The notes below the pieces were generated by a model. The model was not told where the DNA came from, made no database searches, and saw only the letters and a program-made list of their open reading frames with translations. A stretch of 64,000 bases of DNA. It comes from Baylisascaris procyonis. Taxonomy: Eukaryota; Nematoda; Chromadorea; Rhabditida; Ascarididae. Position numbers and translations under genes: made by a program. Numbering within the stretch: position 1 is the first letter of the stretch; each line of letters starts with the position of its first letter. Of this stretch, positions 13,395-30,720 are shown piece after piece. The DNA lies in the NCBI GenBank assembly GCA_037389465.1, contig JAZARR010000171.1:2356001-2420000 (forward strand). Direction: 5' to 3'.

Positions 13395-15064
13395 TTCAAT
13401 AGCGAATTCGGTAACGTAAAAGGCACTCAACGTGAATAAGTGGTTATTTGTATGTGCATGTCTGCTCTACCTTCGTGAGCTAGTCATTTACCTATTTCAC
13501 TAGTTTTGATTCGATGCGATTGGCTTACTTGGATGTGAGGTCAAACAATCGATAATAGCCTAAAATCTATGTGAACGTTTCTAATGGTCACTTAAAACGA
13601 TTTCCACTGGATGCTTTCATAATCAGGCTGAATGAGGGGGTGAGTAGTACTTAAAGAATTCACAGACTGTCATTGTTTTCTGTTCATTGGAATAAAGCGG
13701 ACAGAACTATTGAAATCTATAAACGTCTATACTTAACGACAGAAGTAAAAAAAAATTTGAATATTTTGGGTGCTTTCTTATATTTTCAAGAATATATAAT
13801 ACTATCTAATGCAGTTATAAGGTAACGTTTCAACATCACATGATTCTTGGTTCAACTCCACAAGATAAGCAAGACGTTTTAATTTGAGTAGTTGAACATA
13901 TATTGGTTGCACGAATGAAATTCTTCTCTAATAGCATTAAAGCTTTCCGCCTTTATTGGCATCTATTTTTCAGCAATATAATGCGTCGCCTAGACAACTT
14001 ATTTAACATGCGTCATCCAGTATTCTTTGTTTCACGTTGAAAATATCATTTAAACTTTCGAGGTTGTTTGAAATTGATGAAAGCATTTAAATTCGTCGAG
14101 GATTTTATTGTAAGAGGATTCGCCCATAAACATTTTATAATTTCCATAAAATGAGAAAATTTATTAACGTTTATTTTCTTTTATTCTATCAAAAATTAAT
14201 TTCTCTTTTTTTTGTTCACTTGTTGTTTTTTGTTTTTAAACAATAATTTTCGTTTCTTATAAACATGTTTTTCATATCAACTGAAAATAGATTAATTAAT
14301 TTATATATTATCTCTCATTTATTTATTTTATTCCATATATTGCAATCATTTAGAATTGTTTTCTTTTCGCACTAAAATATCGCTTTTTTCATTGAAATAT
14401 ACGAAGTATTCGTCGCTATAAGTCGAATGGCGGAAGTCAAGTCATTTCTACTGCTTTCGATCTCGTCGCCTTGGAGATCGTTGAAAAGCAAATATTTCTT
14501 TGAGGATAACTCTAATGTCGAACAATTTCTTGGAAGTGGTATTAGTGGAAAAGGCCGATGATTCCATGCATACATACGCTTATTCATTCACTACTAAAAT
14601 AAGAAAATATAATAAAACGAGAAGTAAAATGTATTAAGAGAAATGATTAGCTAAATATAACAGCAAAGTTATATTGATATAAAAATTCTTTATAATAAGT
14701 AAATCAATATAATTGTGAAAATTACAACTGTAAAAAGAATGACACGGAATATATGTAAGAGGCATCCAAAGATGGTATGAAGTTTTATAATTAAAAAGCG
14801 ATAAAACGATACTCTGTAGGGAAAAGGGCTTGATTTCACATTCGAATATTTCTCTTTTTTTCGAAATTATGGTATTTCTGCAACAATTTTATAGTTGAAA
14901 ATTGGAGGCATCGGAGAAAACATATTGCTTTTCGTTGTTTAGTTAAGTTAATGCATTGAAGTATTGTAACATTGTTGGAGAGATTGTTACTATAATGTGA
15001 CCTATTTCATCACCTTACTTTTCTTTCGGATTTATTCGTTTATTTATTTCCTTTTTATGCGTTT

Positions 15065-15090
15065 TTATTTATTTATTTATTTATTTATTT
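15065..15090. repeat. (TTTA)n short tract
   Basis: A run of TTTA units followed by an interrupted TTTATTTA/TTCACTTA continuation to about 15135. It may be the reverse of an A-rich retroelement tail, but no target duplication was found. Confidence 0.6.
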
Positions 15091-16663
15091 TTTATTTCCT
15101 TTGTTTATTTATTTATTCACTTATTTACTCATTTATGACGGTCATTGTGGACTCAACACGGTACCTCAACCGTCAATTGATCTATCCTTAATCTATTTCC
15201 TACTTATGTATAGCATCATTTCTATTCCTTTCCACTGCGCTTTCTAGTTTGAAAAACAACCAATTCTTGCGAAATTGTCGATCAATTTTGGGAAAAAAAT
15301 TGCCCAAAAATATTTTGCAGTTTATTACAATCCCACTATCTACTTGCATAACTACGTTCCCTTTTTCAGGAGTAATAAAATAAAACGGATAATTTCTTCG
15401 AAACTAATCAAGTTAAAATATAAGACCAGGCGCAATATGCATATAACGCTTCTTCTCATAATTTTTGATTTATTATATTCCTTGTTTAATGCCTTTAAAC
15501 TGACGAAAAATTTTTCATTTCATCTATTATTGTTACTTTTATTCGTTTACACAGTGCTTATGCTTCACTTGTTTCGCTCAGCCTTATCGGATATTCAATG
15601 CGCTCAGCAGCAGAAATGGGTACGATAATGTGAGGCCGTGCATCCATATTCGTGGCTTTCATGCAAAGCTCACGTCAATGATGAAACACCGATGCAAAAA
15701 AAGGTCTGAAACGCTAGCCTAGAAACGGTGCGAAAAAGGAAGAGGCGTCTCGGCTTTCCATCAGTGCATGTGCATCACCTTTTCGAAAGCGTTCGTCTAA
15801 CCTCACTTCCCTCATTGAGAATAATCAAGTCTGAAATAAAGGCTGATATTAGCGGTCATTTTTGAATTGAGCACCAATAATAACAATGATGCTTGAATTA
15901 TGGATTAATAGTAATAGTCGTTAGGGTAAAGTTAAGAAATTTTTGTCGTTCGTTTAGATTGAGGTTTAATTTAAATACAGTTGATTCACCCTCTTCTTAT
16001 TTAAAACTTTCTTGATGAAAATCCTCGAAAATTTTTAAGTTTCATGAGGATTTAAAAGCGATTGGACATATTCGCTGTAATAGAAGAGCAAATGAGGTGA
16101 TCAAAAAGGGGTTTTTGACACAAATGCATTCCTTTAGTATTCTTTACCCCTGTTTAAGATTTCCTGTAACATATTATTCAACCTAATAGAGAGAAATTGA
16201 GAGGGAATCCTATTATATGATGGAAGAGCATATAAGTTTATTAAGTGATCAGCATTTGAAAATATGTATCTATATGTAATGGAACAAATCTATAATATGA
16301 AATAATGGTTATTTAATGGGATTTAAAAAAAACCAAGTGGAAGTTTATTAACTGTTTATGTTGAACTTCATAGTGTATTCTTTGAAGATATTTACATATG
16401 TGTTGTGGAATAAAGTGCGATCGTTATAGGTGTCTTTGAAGTGACTAGTATTTTAAAAAGGCTTTTCAATGTGCGCGGTTATTTCCCTGCCTTTCATGCA
16501 TTCTCATATTTGTATTCAAATGAAAATAATAGCGAAAAAAGAGAGAATTATACATATCAATTTTTATACAACTTATTCAATCATATATAAATGTTATTGC
16601 TTTTTGCGTAATAATCTTTATAGTAAATGTTTTATTTGTATCTAAAAATTTCGAATTTTTCAG

Positions 16664-16721
16664 CCCACAAGTGGAAAGAACCGTAAACGTTTCACAAAAT
16701 GGTATTAACACCACCCGATGA
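16664..16721 (+). CDS. Candidate alternative first exon of L-lactate dehydrogenase
   Basis: A strong acceptor (TTTTTCAG, ending 16663) and a strong donor (GATGA|GTAAGTT) bound a 58-base exon. It holds an ATG at 16699 and seven codons plus two bases (M-V-L-T-P-P-D, then GA). Joined to the acceptor at 25615, the split codon becomes GAG and reading continues directly into the LDH ATG at 25617, giving an eight-residue N-terminal extension. The acceptor upstream of the ATG suits SL trans-splicing. The link to LDH rests only on phase and strand; the exon could belong to another gene. Confidence 0.42.
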
Positions 16722-17135
16722 GTAAGTTGATTTTTTTTTTTTTGCTTCTTTTCATATTCAATCCACCGTATACTTGAGCATGATTTTTCGTATAGAATGT
16801 TGATAAATGCACAATTTCTATATTGAATATCGTTGTTCTACAATAAAATATTGAGATCTATATTGAAATTTTTGATATATACGAGAAAAAAAATCTGAGA
16901 TAAGCATTGATAATTTTACAGTATAAACACTTGAAAAGCATTGAGGCTTTCCGCTTACTTCAGTCTCTATACCGATATATGGTAAAATTTGACCAGTTTC
17001 ACTAACGCAATAATGAAGTTCATTATTTTAATAACCAATCGCTAACTAGTCGACTATACATCCTGCCATTTCTTTAACTTCTAAACAATTGCTGTAAGAT
17101 CTTTTTTCACACCTCCCAAAACCAAACCCTGAAAG

Positions 17136-17540
17136 CTGTTATATTGTTTATTTATTTATTTATTTATTTATTTAGTTATTTATTTATTATTTATTTCAAT
17201 GAACATAGCATTCATTGTGAACACACATCTCTTCATATTGCTTCCACCTGCTCTGACCCAATGGCTGTCTGGTCCACTTGGTTCCTGTGGCTTTAGGTCG
17301 GTCTCTCCTTCTTGCAGGTCGGTGGCGTAAAGGTTAGGGCTTAGGCTCGTCTCCTGCCCGTGGGATGCTGACGAGCCGATTCACCGTCGTTCCTCCTATG
17401 ATTGTCGGGACTTGTCCCACCGCTGTTGCCCCGATGAGGATGCTGGGCGGGGTGGCTTGGCTGAGCCGAGCCGAGCCAACAATTCTGGTCGGAGCTTCAC
17501 AACCGACCGCACAGTAGGCAAGGCACAACTGTTATATTGT
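17136..17540 (-). mobile_element. Short non-LTR/SINE-like insertion with 12-bp target duplication
   Basis: A GC-rich segment of about 380 bases (17148-17528) sits in AT-rich DNA and is bracketed by identical 12-mers CTGTTATATTGT at 17136-17147 and 17529-17540. Read on the minus strand it starts GC-rich and ends in an AAATA/TAAA-repeat tail, the arrangement left by target-primed reverse transcription. It has no ORF for its own mobility. It is either a SINE or the 5'-truncated end of a LINE. It shows no obvious similarity to the 3' end of the full element at 53-57 kb. Confidence 0.75.
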
Positions 17541-19536
17541 ATTGCTTTTAAAACCTTTACAAAATGTATATTTAGTTGAGAAGGATTCAATTGTTGAAAG
17601 TCGCACTGCAAAAAAAAAATCACTGTAAGTGCTATATCAGAAAAAAACTTTTTTTTTTTTTTAAATTTTCAACTTATTATTCGAAATTGCTGAATTGCGC
17701 ATTATAATCCAAAACATGTAGAATTTGAGGTTTGATTTGTTGTGGACAATAATAATCAGTTGAATTCAAGCATTAATTAGCACGAGAAATGTGCGGCTTC
17801 ACCTCTCTTATGTTATCTTATTCGTGGAAAGAAAATACGCTTTTTTTTTCGAAATGAAAGAGACAATCTAAAAAAAAAACAAAAAAACAAAAAAACTAGA
17901 GAATCAACTGAATGAATCACTTATACGATATTATACTTAATAATATAATGTCCATTTATTGATTAAGATGGTCATGAAGCTTTTCGAATCATGGCTCTGA
18001 CCACCCTCTGTGATGAGAGACTTGAATTGGCTCGTTGCATGAGTCTCTGTTTCTTAATATTTTGACTTTTTTCAGACTCTTCCCTAATCGAGATGTAATT
18101 TCATCTTTGAATAAAATTTTTAATGCACTTAGGGGGAGAGAGGGATAAGAAAGGTAGTTCGCAGGATGGAACACTTCGCGTCTTCTGGAGGGGAGATGGG
18201 TTGACATCGAAGATGCAATAAATTTTTTCAAATCAACATAGTATATCAATTTAGAAGGTATCCGAGCAATTCATCGAAACATCGTTCATTAATAATCGTG
18301 TAATTTCGAACGATTCCGGAGGAATAGAGAGAAATAAAATGAGTGGGCGGCTATCATTACTCAATTTTTTGCGATTTTTTTTTGTTTCTTTACACATCTA
18401 TTTGCACTTTTATTGCTTCTATCTCGATCCCATTTGTTTCTATAACGTTGCTCTATCTTGGTTTATTTGGGTTACCTACAACTGCAACTACTTACATCTT
18501 CACTCTTATGCAGAATTTTTCTTCTCTTTATTTACAAAGCATTTAAAGTACTATATTTCATCGGTTGATGCCTCGAGGCATATAAATAAAATAGGTTCAA
18601 ATTTTTTGCACAGGAAGAACCCTTTCGATTATGATTGTTCTATTCAATTTCCTCGAAAATAATATTTAATTTCGAGTATGGAAGGCATGAAGAGCGGTTT
18701 TTATCGATTTCATTCAAGATGATACGAGCTATGTGTATTTTATGATAGTTATAAGTTGATAGGAAGTTGAAATGTTTATGAAATATATCTAATAAAAAGG
18801 GTATTGATCGTAGACGATGGCGACGCGAAGTATAGTATTGGACGTTATTTCGTATTAGTGATATGTCTTATCGGTGGAGGAATTCGATTCATTCAAATCT
18901 CGAGCATTATTTAGGCTAATTGCAGACTTCATCTTTAATAGTATTTGATTATTGAAATATTCATATATTTATATGAGAGCTGTTCACTGTTTACAATAGA
19001 TTTGCTTTAGTGTCCACTTGCAGCTGTACTTGATTATGTCAGTGTCATGTCTATGCGCATCCTTGTCGGTTTATCTGTTTGTGGTTTTCTATTTCGAAAA
19101 CACTGGAAACTACAATGAGAAAAATTGCTTGGCATAATATTTATGCATATCCTCATAAATATAAACGTTGTATATCAACTTGGAGAGGAGTAATAGGCAT
19201 GTAAAGGTGCTCAAATAATTACCCAGATTTTATACCAATGGGAAATACACCTTACACCTATCGGATAAAAAAATCGAATTTTTTGTAGAAAATTTGCATG
19301 AGAAGCAAAATCAGTTAAGTATGATGGAATTATTTTACATATTTATTCGTTGTAGATGACAAAAGAGGTTAGTTGGCCAGGAGGAACAGGACGAAAAAGC
19401 GCAAATTGTGCTTCTTTGACGCGTTTCTCCACTTGCTGAAATTGTGTAACGATAATAGAAGCAACTCAAGAGTGTGCTGATTCATAAAACGCTAACAATT
19501 CACATTTTTCTTGGAAGCCACGGCGTAAACTTTTAG
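17541..19536. other. AT-rich DNA, probably LDH intron 1
   Basis: No supported gene. There are poly-A/T runs near 17600-17890. The open frame at 18339-18662 is Phe/Tyr/Leu-rich because of its AT bias and was not accepted. Confidence 0.4.
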
Positions 19537-19738
19537 ATGTGGCTTAACATGAGTTTATCTTTTGGTATCACCTCTCCAACGTCATTTTTCGCCCTTGTTA
19601 CGGATGCAAAAAGACTAGATCCTGAGCACAAATGTCTTTTAGCAAAATGCGTCAATTTTATTCTGAATTCTTTGCCTTCTTTACCAAACTTGAGTCATAG
19701 ATACACACCTGTCGATGACACACTAATAGATGATGAAG
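19537..19738 (+). CDS. Orphan exon-like open frame, start at acceptor
   Basis: An ATG lies immediately after an acceptor-like AACTTTTAG, and 67 codons run to a donor-like GATGAAG|GTAAAC in phase 1. Codon use looks like coding sequence: balanced residues, K-R-L-D-P-E-H-K-C, then V-D-D-T-L-I-D-D-E. It lies between the candidate LDH first exon and LDH exon 2, so it could be the first exon of a nested or overlapping plus-strand gene. No phase-1 continuation was secured and no family is recognised. Confidence 0.33.
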
Positions 19739-20546
19739 GTAAACAGTAATGATGGTGACAAACTGGTTATTGAACGAAGAAATCAGGTGTGTCGTCTCTA
19801 TTATGTCATCATGTTTTGGTCACTGTTCATTCCCCTTGTTTGTCGAATTCATCGACAACCAACTTAAAGCATGAAGTTAATTTCACTTAACGGTTATTTA
19901 GCAGCTACTTGTTGGGGTGGATTGATTTCCTTCCTAATAATTTCCTTTTCTATACAGGAGAGTGCGTTTACGAATAGAATGTGTATGAGACATTTTTTTA
20001 CTCATTCATAGCATTTCTGTGTTATATTATATTAATTTGGACGTAAGACTCTATTTTTTTTTCCAAGTATTCAAGCTATTTTCCAAGTATTCAAGGGGGA
20101 GAGGAGGAGGTGACAGCCTGTTGGCCCTCCATCGGAGGTATTTCCCACGGAAACGGCACTGATTTAGTATTCTTTTGCATCAATACTTACCAGCCCTTTC
20201 ATAAAATGCGATGCAAATTTGCAAAGACGTGTAGAAATCGTCGATAATTATCATAAATATGAACTTTGAGGTACGTAAAAATAATACCGCCGCATAATGA
20301 AGTTTTTATCTTTTGAGTCATTTGCAAACGCAAAATGCGTCTTAAGGATTATCATTTCTGCATCAGGAATTTGTATATCCAACCAACGAATTGTGAGGCG
20401 AATAAATTTAAAACAGTGATTAATCGTTTATGAAACCGGTCGATTTTATTGGATCATTTGTAAACAAATTTTAAGAGCGAGCACAGACATGTACTCCTCA
20501 GTTATGTTCGTTTCCAGTAACGCTAAAATTGTTATGCTGCTGACAC

Positions 20547-20714
20547 ATGTCTGTCAGTAATGCGTTTTGGCTGTTCGACTGCATCAATGCGGCGAAATAT
20601 AATGCGTCGGATGTGCAGGCTGCAAATTCCATTCAAAAGACATTGGCCAAGAGAGAGCGAATTGATGATCGATCTTTACGCCTAGACCCCTCTGTCTGCT
20701 TCTCTTGGCATTAA
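20547..20714 (+). CDS. Small open frame, 55 codons, unrecognised
   Basis: An ATG-to-stop frame with coding-like composition (A-A-K-Y-N-A-S-D-V-Q-A-A-N-S, then L-A-K-R-E-R-I-D-D-R). An alternative frame through the same bases is also open after the acceptor-like TCTGTCAG at 20536. An exon-like piece with coding appearance lies further down at about 21049-21093 (acceptor GTATTCAG, donor GAG|GTAGAT). The two do not join to the exon at 19537-19738 in a consistent phase. Confidence 0.2.
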   Translation: MSVSNAFWLFDCINAAKYNASDVQAANSIQKTLAKRERIDDRSLRLDPSVCFSWH

Positions 20715-21329
20715 ACTTTACGCTAAAATATCAATCTATCTTCGCTGCTCATACGCAAATTTTCACGTTTCACTTCGAGGTGGTACGATTGAATTCAGCC
20801 GTTTGCATTTATCAACGTTTCTGCATGTTTTTTTTTCTTGCAAGTGCAGTTATTAAATGATTCAAAAATAGAGAACGCCTATTATTACGACTTTACTGAA
20901 CGTTGTTTTAAGATTTGAGTGGTGTTCTTTTGCAGTTAAAATGTTGCTATTCTGCAGTTAAAGTACATTGAATGTAGTACTAAAGTGATTGACAATAGGA
21001 TACATAGAACGGTCTTTTTACGAGCATCTACATGTTTTGTATTCAGCTCGGCTAGCGAAGGTTTTGTTGATGTACTTGATGATTTCATTTATGAGGTAGA
21101 TTTTCATCGGTTGCGTAATAAATATCGCGCCTAATTTTATTTCCTATTAAATTTTAGGTGAATAAAGCACTAAAGTACTTCCGCATTACCTTTAGTGATT
21201 TGTAAATTTTGCATTTCTTAATAAAGCCTTTTGAGAATCTCACAAAGAGAGCGCGCTCTCAAAGAGTTACAAAGTGGATTTTTTTTCCTCGGGAAAATTC
21301 ATTCGATAATTAAGGAAACCATTTAAATA

Positions 21330-21540
21330 ATTATACCAAATTCCTGCCGTACCTTTTATCTTCCGCCCACGTTAACAAACCCGATGACATGGCAGCAGTT
21401 CCAAGTGAGAAAGATGTCATTTCGACATCCTCGACATGATGTCATCTTCCTAATGAAGGGGTCGATGAGTCATCCATCACCGCTAAGGCGAATTTCGAAA
21501 TTTGCTGGTGTGTTTTCGAAGCATCGCTGTCCTTGTAATT
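21330..21540 (+). pseudogene. Coding-like frame interrupted by one TGA
   Basis: One plus frame reads V-N-K-P-D-D-M-A-A-V-P-S-E-K-D-V-I-S-T-S, then a TGA near 21437. It continues in the same frame with L-P-N-E-G-V-D-E-S-S-I-T-A-K-A-N-F-E. Both halves look like real protein and the composition is less AT-biased than the surroundings. Either a small intron is hidden here or it is a decayed exon. Not recognised. Confidence 0.22.
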
Positions 21541-23264
21541 CACTTCTTTCGAAATCCGCAATAACATATATACACGAATGACACCCATACCAGTAGAATT
21601 TGGGGATCGACGGTGGGTACGTGAGGAGGATTAACGGTGCCATGGAACGCCTAGGTGATTTCATATGTATTCTATACTTTCGGTAAGGTGTAACGACGTT
21701 AAGTAAGATGATGTAAGATGTAAGATGTCGATTGACATGTAATAACCTAGTTACACATACTCTAGCGTTGTTTAGATAATTTTCTCTCGATTTTTATTCG
21801 GAATCAATCAGTCAATACCTGTTGCCAGCTGTTTGTAAAAAAAACGCCTTGATGACAGCAGAAACATCATCGTTGGGCGGTATCGAAACCAGCAGCCATT
21901 CATTTTTCTGGCCTACACACCAACTAATTGAACCACTGCGCTGTTTGTTGCATTAAACCTGTCAGTTCTACTTACACATTGATAAATAGTCACTAGATAT
22001 GCCTTTATCGTTTAATTTACAGGTTAATTAGAATGATACTGCACAACTATTATCTGTTTTTTTGAGAAGTAATTCATTATTCGTCTAATCTTTTTCAATA
22101 AGTAATAACAGTTTCAAGCTTTGATAGATCCGGTGTCGATTGAGATTTTAAAAATTTGAATTTTTTTGCACGAATTTTCCTCATCAAAAAATTTTTTCCG
22201 GACTAATTTTTCATATTCTCCATAGCTAAATACTCAATAAGTTTGCATTTGCGTTTATTTATTTCTAAGGAGAGAAAATGTTTGTTGAAAAAATTCAGAT
22301 AAAAATTGTAATAAAAATATATATTATATGTGGAAGTGGAAGTGGAAATAGAAATGGAAATAAAATTTGAAATAGAAGTGAAAATTGAAATAGAAAAGCA
22401 AGCAATGCACATAACGAGCGATGCAACGCAGTCATCCAATATGAGGGAAAGCCAATTGCGCAAAGCGTTACGAAGCATCACTGCGATCGATATGCAATTG
22501 CATACGCTTGAAGCGTTTTTCTCGCCCTGCCGGTTTTTTTTTTTTTTTAGAATTTCTTCTTTGAACACATATGTTTATTTATTTGCTCGTTTGAGGTGTT
22601 CAAGATTTAATGCACTATTCGTTTATTTCTCCATAAGTGTTAATTTTAATTGCACCTATGCGCTATTTGATCATTTTCAATTTATTTTGTTTCATTTTCA
22701 AGAAAAACTTCAATTTTATAGATAAAAAATTTGCAAAAAATTGAAAAATTTCACAATATAAGATGACAAAATTTCCATCGCACTTTTTTTTTTTAAAAAT
22801 TTGTTTGAGGAAATGGTGGAGAGGAAGATGAGACAGGCGATAAATCTAAATAGGTGAACGATGTCGTCATTACATATTTCGCGTTAATTATTTCTGACTA
22901 AAATCCTTTCATCTATGACTGTTTAATAGGATCAGTATGACGTTCAATCTCAGCAGTTGTTGTTCCCTTTCTCGAAAAGGAAATTATGCATTTTTTTTTC
23001 TAATGTCTTTTATATTTTATAAATCGTTTACCAAGTTTTTTTAAGTAAATAAATGAGACAATGCACCAACAAAACCGACAAAGTAGCAATGGTGGGTTTT
23101 TTTTCTTGAACCGCTGGCTGAAAGGTGTTAAGCTCAAATTGAGTGGCTCTAGGAAAACGACTGCGGAATTTGAGAAGATAAGCTGCAGAGATGGAAGAAT
23201 AGGCATAGCGCCTTTTTGTGCAGAACTTGGTAAATTATGCAATTACATTATTTGTAATGAGTGT

Positions 23265-23349
23265 TTTTGATGACCAATGGAAGCTTGTCCGCAGACGGGG
23301 ACGAACCCGCTTGTCGGGCGAGTGCTCTACTACTGAGCTACCGCGAACG
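23265..23349 (-). repeat. tRNA-derived repeat (SINE-like), copy 1
   Basis: Read on the minus strand this begins CGCGGTAGCTCAGTAGTAGAG, which fits a tRNA A-box. It then has the core CACTCGCCCG and a B-box-like GGGTTCGTCCCC, followed by a non-tRNA tail ending CATTGGTCATCAAAA. About ten bases of the anticodon/variable region present in the second copy are missing, so it cannot fold as a working tRNA. The shared tail outside the tRNA part shows a dispersed repeat rather than a tRNA gene. Confidence 0.72.
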
Positions 23350-23382
23350 TTTTCACTAGTCATCACCCTCGTGTTATGAACT

Positions 23383-23435
23383 ACAGTATTTGTATATTAT
23401 GCAATTACAGTATTTGTAAATTATGCAATTACAGT
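23383..23435. repeat. 24-bp direct repeat, about two copies
   Basis: The unit CAGTATTTGTATATTATGCA plus ATTA occurs twice in tandem with one base change. A degenerate third copy lies at 23229-23260, on the other side of the tRNA-derived repeat, suggesting that the element inserted into this array. Confidence 0.7.
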
Positions 23436-24095
23436 ATGCTGAGGTGTGATTTTCATTTTCCTACTACAGCAATGAAATCCGATTATGAAATGATGAGCCT
23501 AATGTCTATAATCTCTATAATTACATCTATTTACCAACCGATTGTCACAGTATTCGATGAAAAAAAGACTGCAATATTGGCAAGTAGTTTATCTGACTAT
23601 GGCATCAGTCGAGTTAAATAAGTCATCCAGCAGATTTTTGGCTTTTTCATTGATGACATTACACGAAATTAAACGCTATTCATAGATTTCATTGCGCCTT
23701 AGAAAAATTCAACTGTGAACAAAATTATGCGACTCGGGAAATGGTCTCATTTATAAGATCGTTCGCTTCTGTATTTATGGGTATACCTGACGGATCATTT
23801 GGTGGAATGTAGACCACTTAGTTGGCTTTAAAGTATACCGATACCTCCTGTTTGGGAGATACATTTAGTAAGCGTTCTAAAATTATAAAACCAAAGAAAG
23901 TGGGATTTCCGAGCAAAGCCGAATCCACCAGATGATTGGTGATTGTTCGTTTGTTGTTGGAATTGCGCATAAGCATATGTGGTAGCTGGATGACGTGGCT
24001 TTTTGGCAGACATCCAACTATTGCTGTTTTTGTTTCCCAGCAAATTCTCTGCTCCATCCCAGTGGCGCTTTATCCCTTTTGGTTATATGCGAAAA

Positions 24096-24147
24096 AAAGA
24101 GGGAGAAAGAGAACGTTCGAGAGAGAGAAAGAGAGAGCGAGAGAATA
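24096..24147. repeat. GA-rich simple repeat
   Basis: A purine-rich GAGA/GAAA run. Open frames across it on both strands are composition artefacts. Confidence 0.8.
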
Positions 24148-24468
24148 AAGAATATCGAGGAAGTGGCAATGTAGGCATTAAGCATGTATTCGAATTTGTG
24201 ATCCGCTATTGGAAAAAATATTAAATTTAAAAAAAAAATCAACGCGAGCATTTTTTATCTTTCAGGAAGAAAATTTTAATCACTAAATAAATAAAAGATG
24301 AAATCATACGGGAAAAATCTTTTTTTTCTCAACATAAGTTAGGATTTTTCAAAAATTTTCGATTATGTTTTTTGAAGAAAAATTTCACAGTTCTTCTTTA
24401 TATAGAATGTCTTTAGAGTTATAAGCCGAGTAAAGTCCGGCTCAGACTGAGAATGATAATTGGGTTAC

Positions 24469-24557
24469 TTTTGATGACCAATGAAAACTTATCCGCAGAC
24501 GGCGACGAACCCGCGACCTCTCGCTTGCCGGGCGGGTGCTCTACGCCTGAGCTCTTC
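24469..24557 (-). repeat. tRNA-derived repeat (SINE-like), copy 2
   Basis: The minus strand reads GAGCTCAGGCGTAGAGCA, then CGCCCGGCAAGCGAGAGGTC, GCGGGTTCGTCGCC and CTGCGGATAAG, then the same CATTGGTCATCAAAA tail as copy 1. The anticodon loop would be CCGGCAA (GGC, alanine-like), with an imperfect stem. The sequence 3' of the tRNA part is shared with copy 1 for about 25 bases, so the repeat unit is larger than a tRNA. Confidence 0.74.
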
Positions 24558-25616
24558 TTTGATTGATTTAGTCGACGACCTTATTGGTTTTTATTGACCA
24601 CCACCCTGTCCTTTCCCTGTCTCCCCGTTGTTTATGCTAACTTGGCCTTTTTATGCGCTTGTTGAAAACAAAGCGCTATATGCCGTCTTTGTGCGATTAG
24701 CACGTGCATTCCCCTTTTTTCGTGCAAAAACATATCTGAGTGACCCGTCAACAAGCTCAACTCCGTTTGTTCATTTGCCCTCATTCGATAAGCATAAAAG
24801 CTTTTACGACGTTTATATCCTCAACTCAGTGTGCACATCAACTTTTATGATCATTCAATTTGCCTTGATTTCACCATCACACACTCACTTCTGCAACAAA
24901 TAATACTGCAGCTCAGTTTTATTTAACATTCAAATTTATTTATTCGCGCGCAGCCACGACACGGTTTTCGAATATCACATCCTTCCGCAATAATCGTATT
25001 TACAGTGGTTTCTAACCGTCTCGAGATTATTTTGCAGCATTTTCGCGTATTAGGCGATATGCCTTGAGAGATTCTCTAATTTTTATAAATTCTCTTCATA
25101 TATTTTAGTGGGCAAGCAATTTTTTAAACAAACCGTCAAGAACATCCAGAAGCAATATATTTTTTAATGTCGTTCCTATTATTTCTCAAAAGCATAACAA
25201 GAGAGAGGGGAGGGGGAGTGCAAAAACGATTATGGTGATAATGCGTAAAGAATTTCATATCTCTTTATCAGTCATTAATCTTTGTGATAATATCCTATAT
25301 TTTGCTTATATAAGGATACCTTATCAGTGCTTTATGTGAAAAGAGTGAACTCAATTGATGAACATGTTCGATTCTTATGCTTTGCAATAGCCGCAAGGAA
25401 TGGCTTCCTTATTCCTTATCGATCATTTGCGAACATTCTATCGTAATACCAAATGGAAATGCTACTTATGTTTGAATTTCTGGTTCACATACACTCCCAT
25501 TGGGGACACTGCTTACTCAAATAATTTATCTGCCTCTTCTTTTTGCGGATATCAGTGAGCGCACATGTAAGAGATATTTAAATGCTGTAATGGTGATTTA
25601 AAATTTTTATTTCAGG

Positions 25617-30700
<5,084 letters not shown>

Positions 30701-30714
30701 ACGAGCTTTACTAT

Positions 30715-30720
30715 AATAAA
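30715..30720 (+). terminator. Polyadenylation signal of LDH
   Basis: AATAAA 15 bases after the LDH stop codon. A second AATAAA occurs near 30803. Confidence 0.6.

Noticed and set aside
15275..15628. 117-codon hydrophobic plus-strand ORF
   Set aside because: Leu/Phe/Ile/Lys bias follows from AT content, and an acceptor-like site sits in its middle; there is no evidence of a gene.
23265..24557. Functional tRNA genes
   Set aside because: One copy lacks part of the anticodon/variable arm, the stems are imperfect, and both share a non-tRNA tail.
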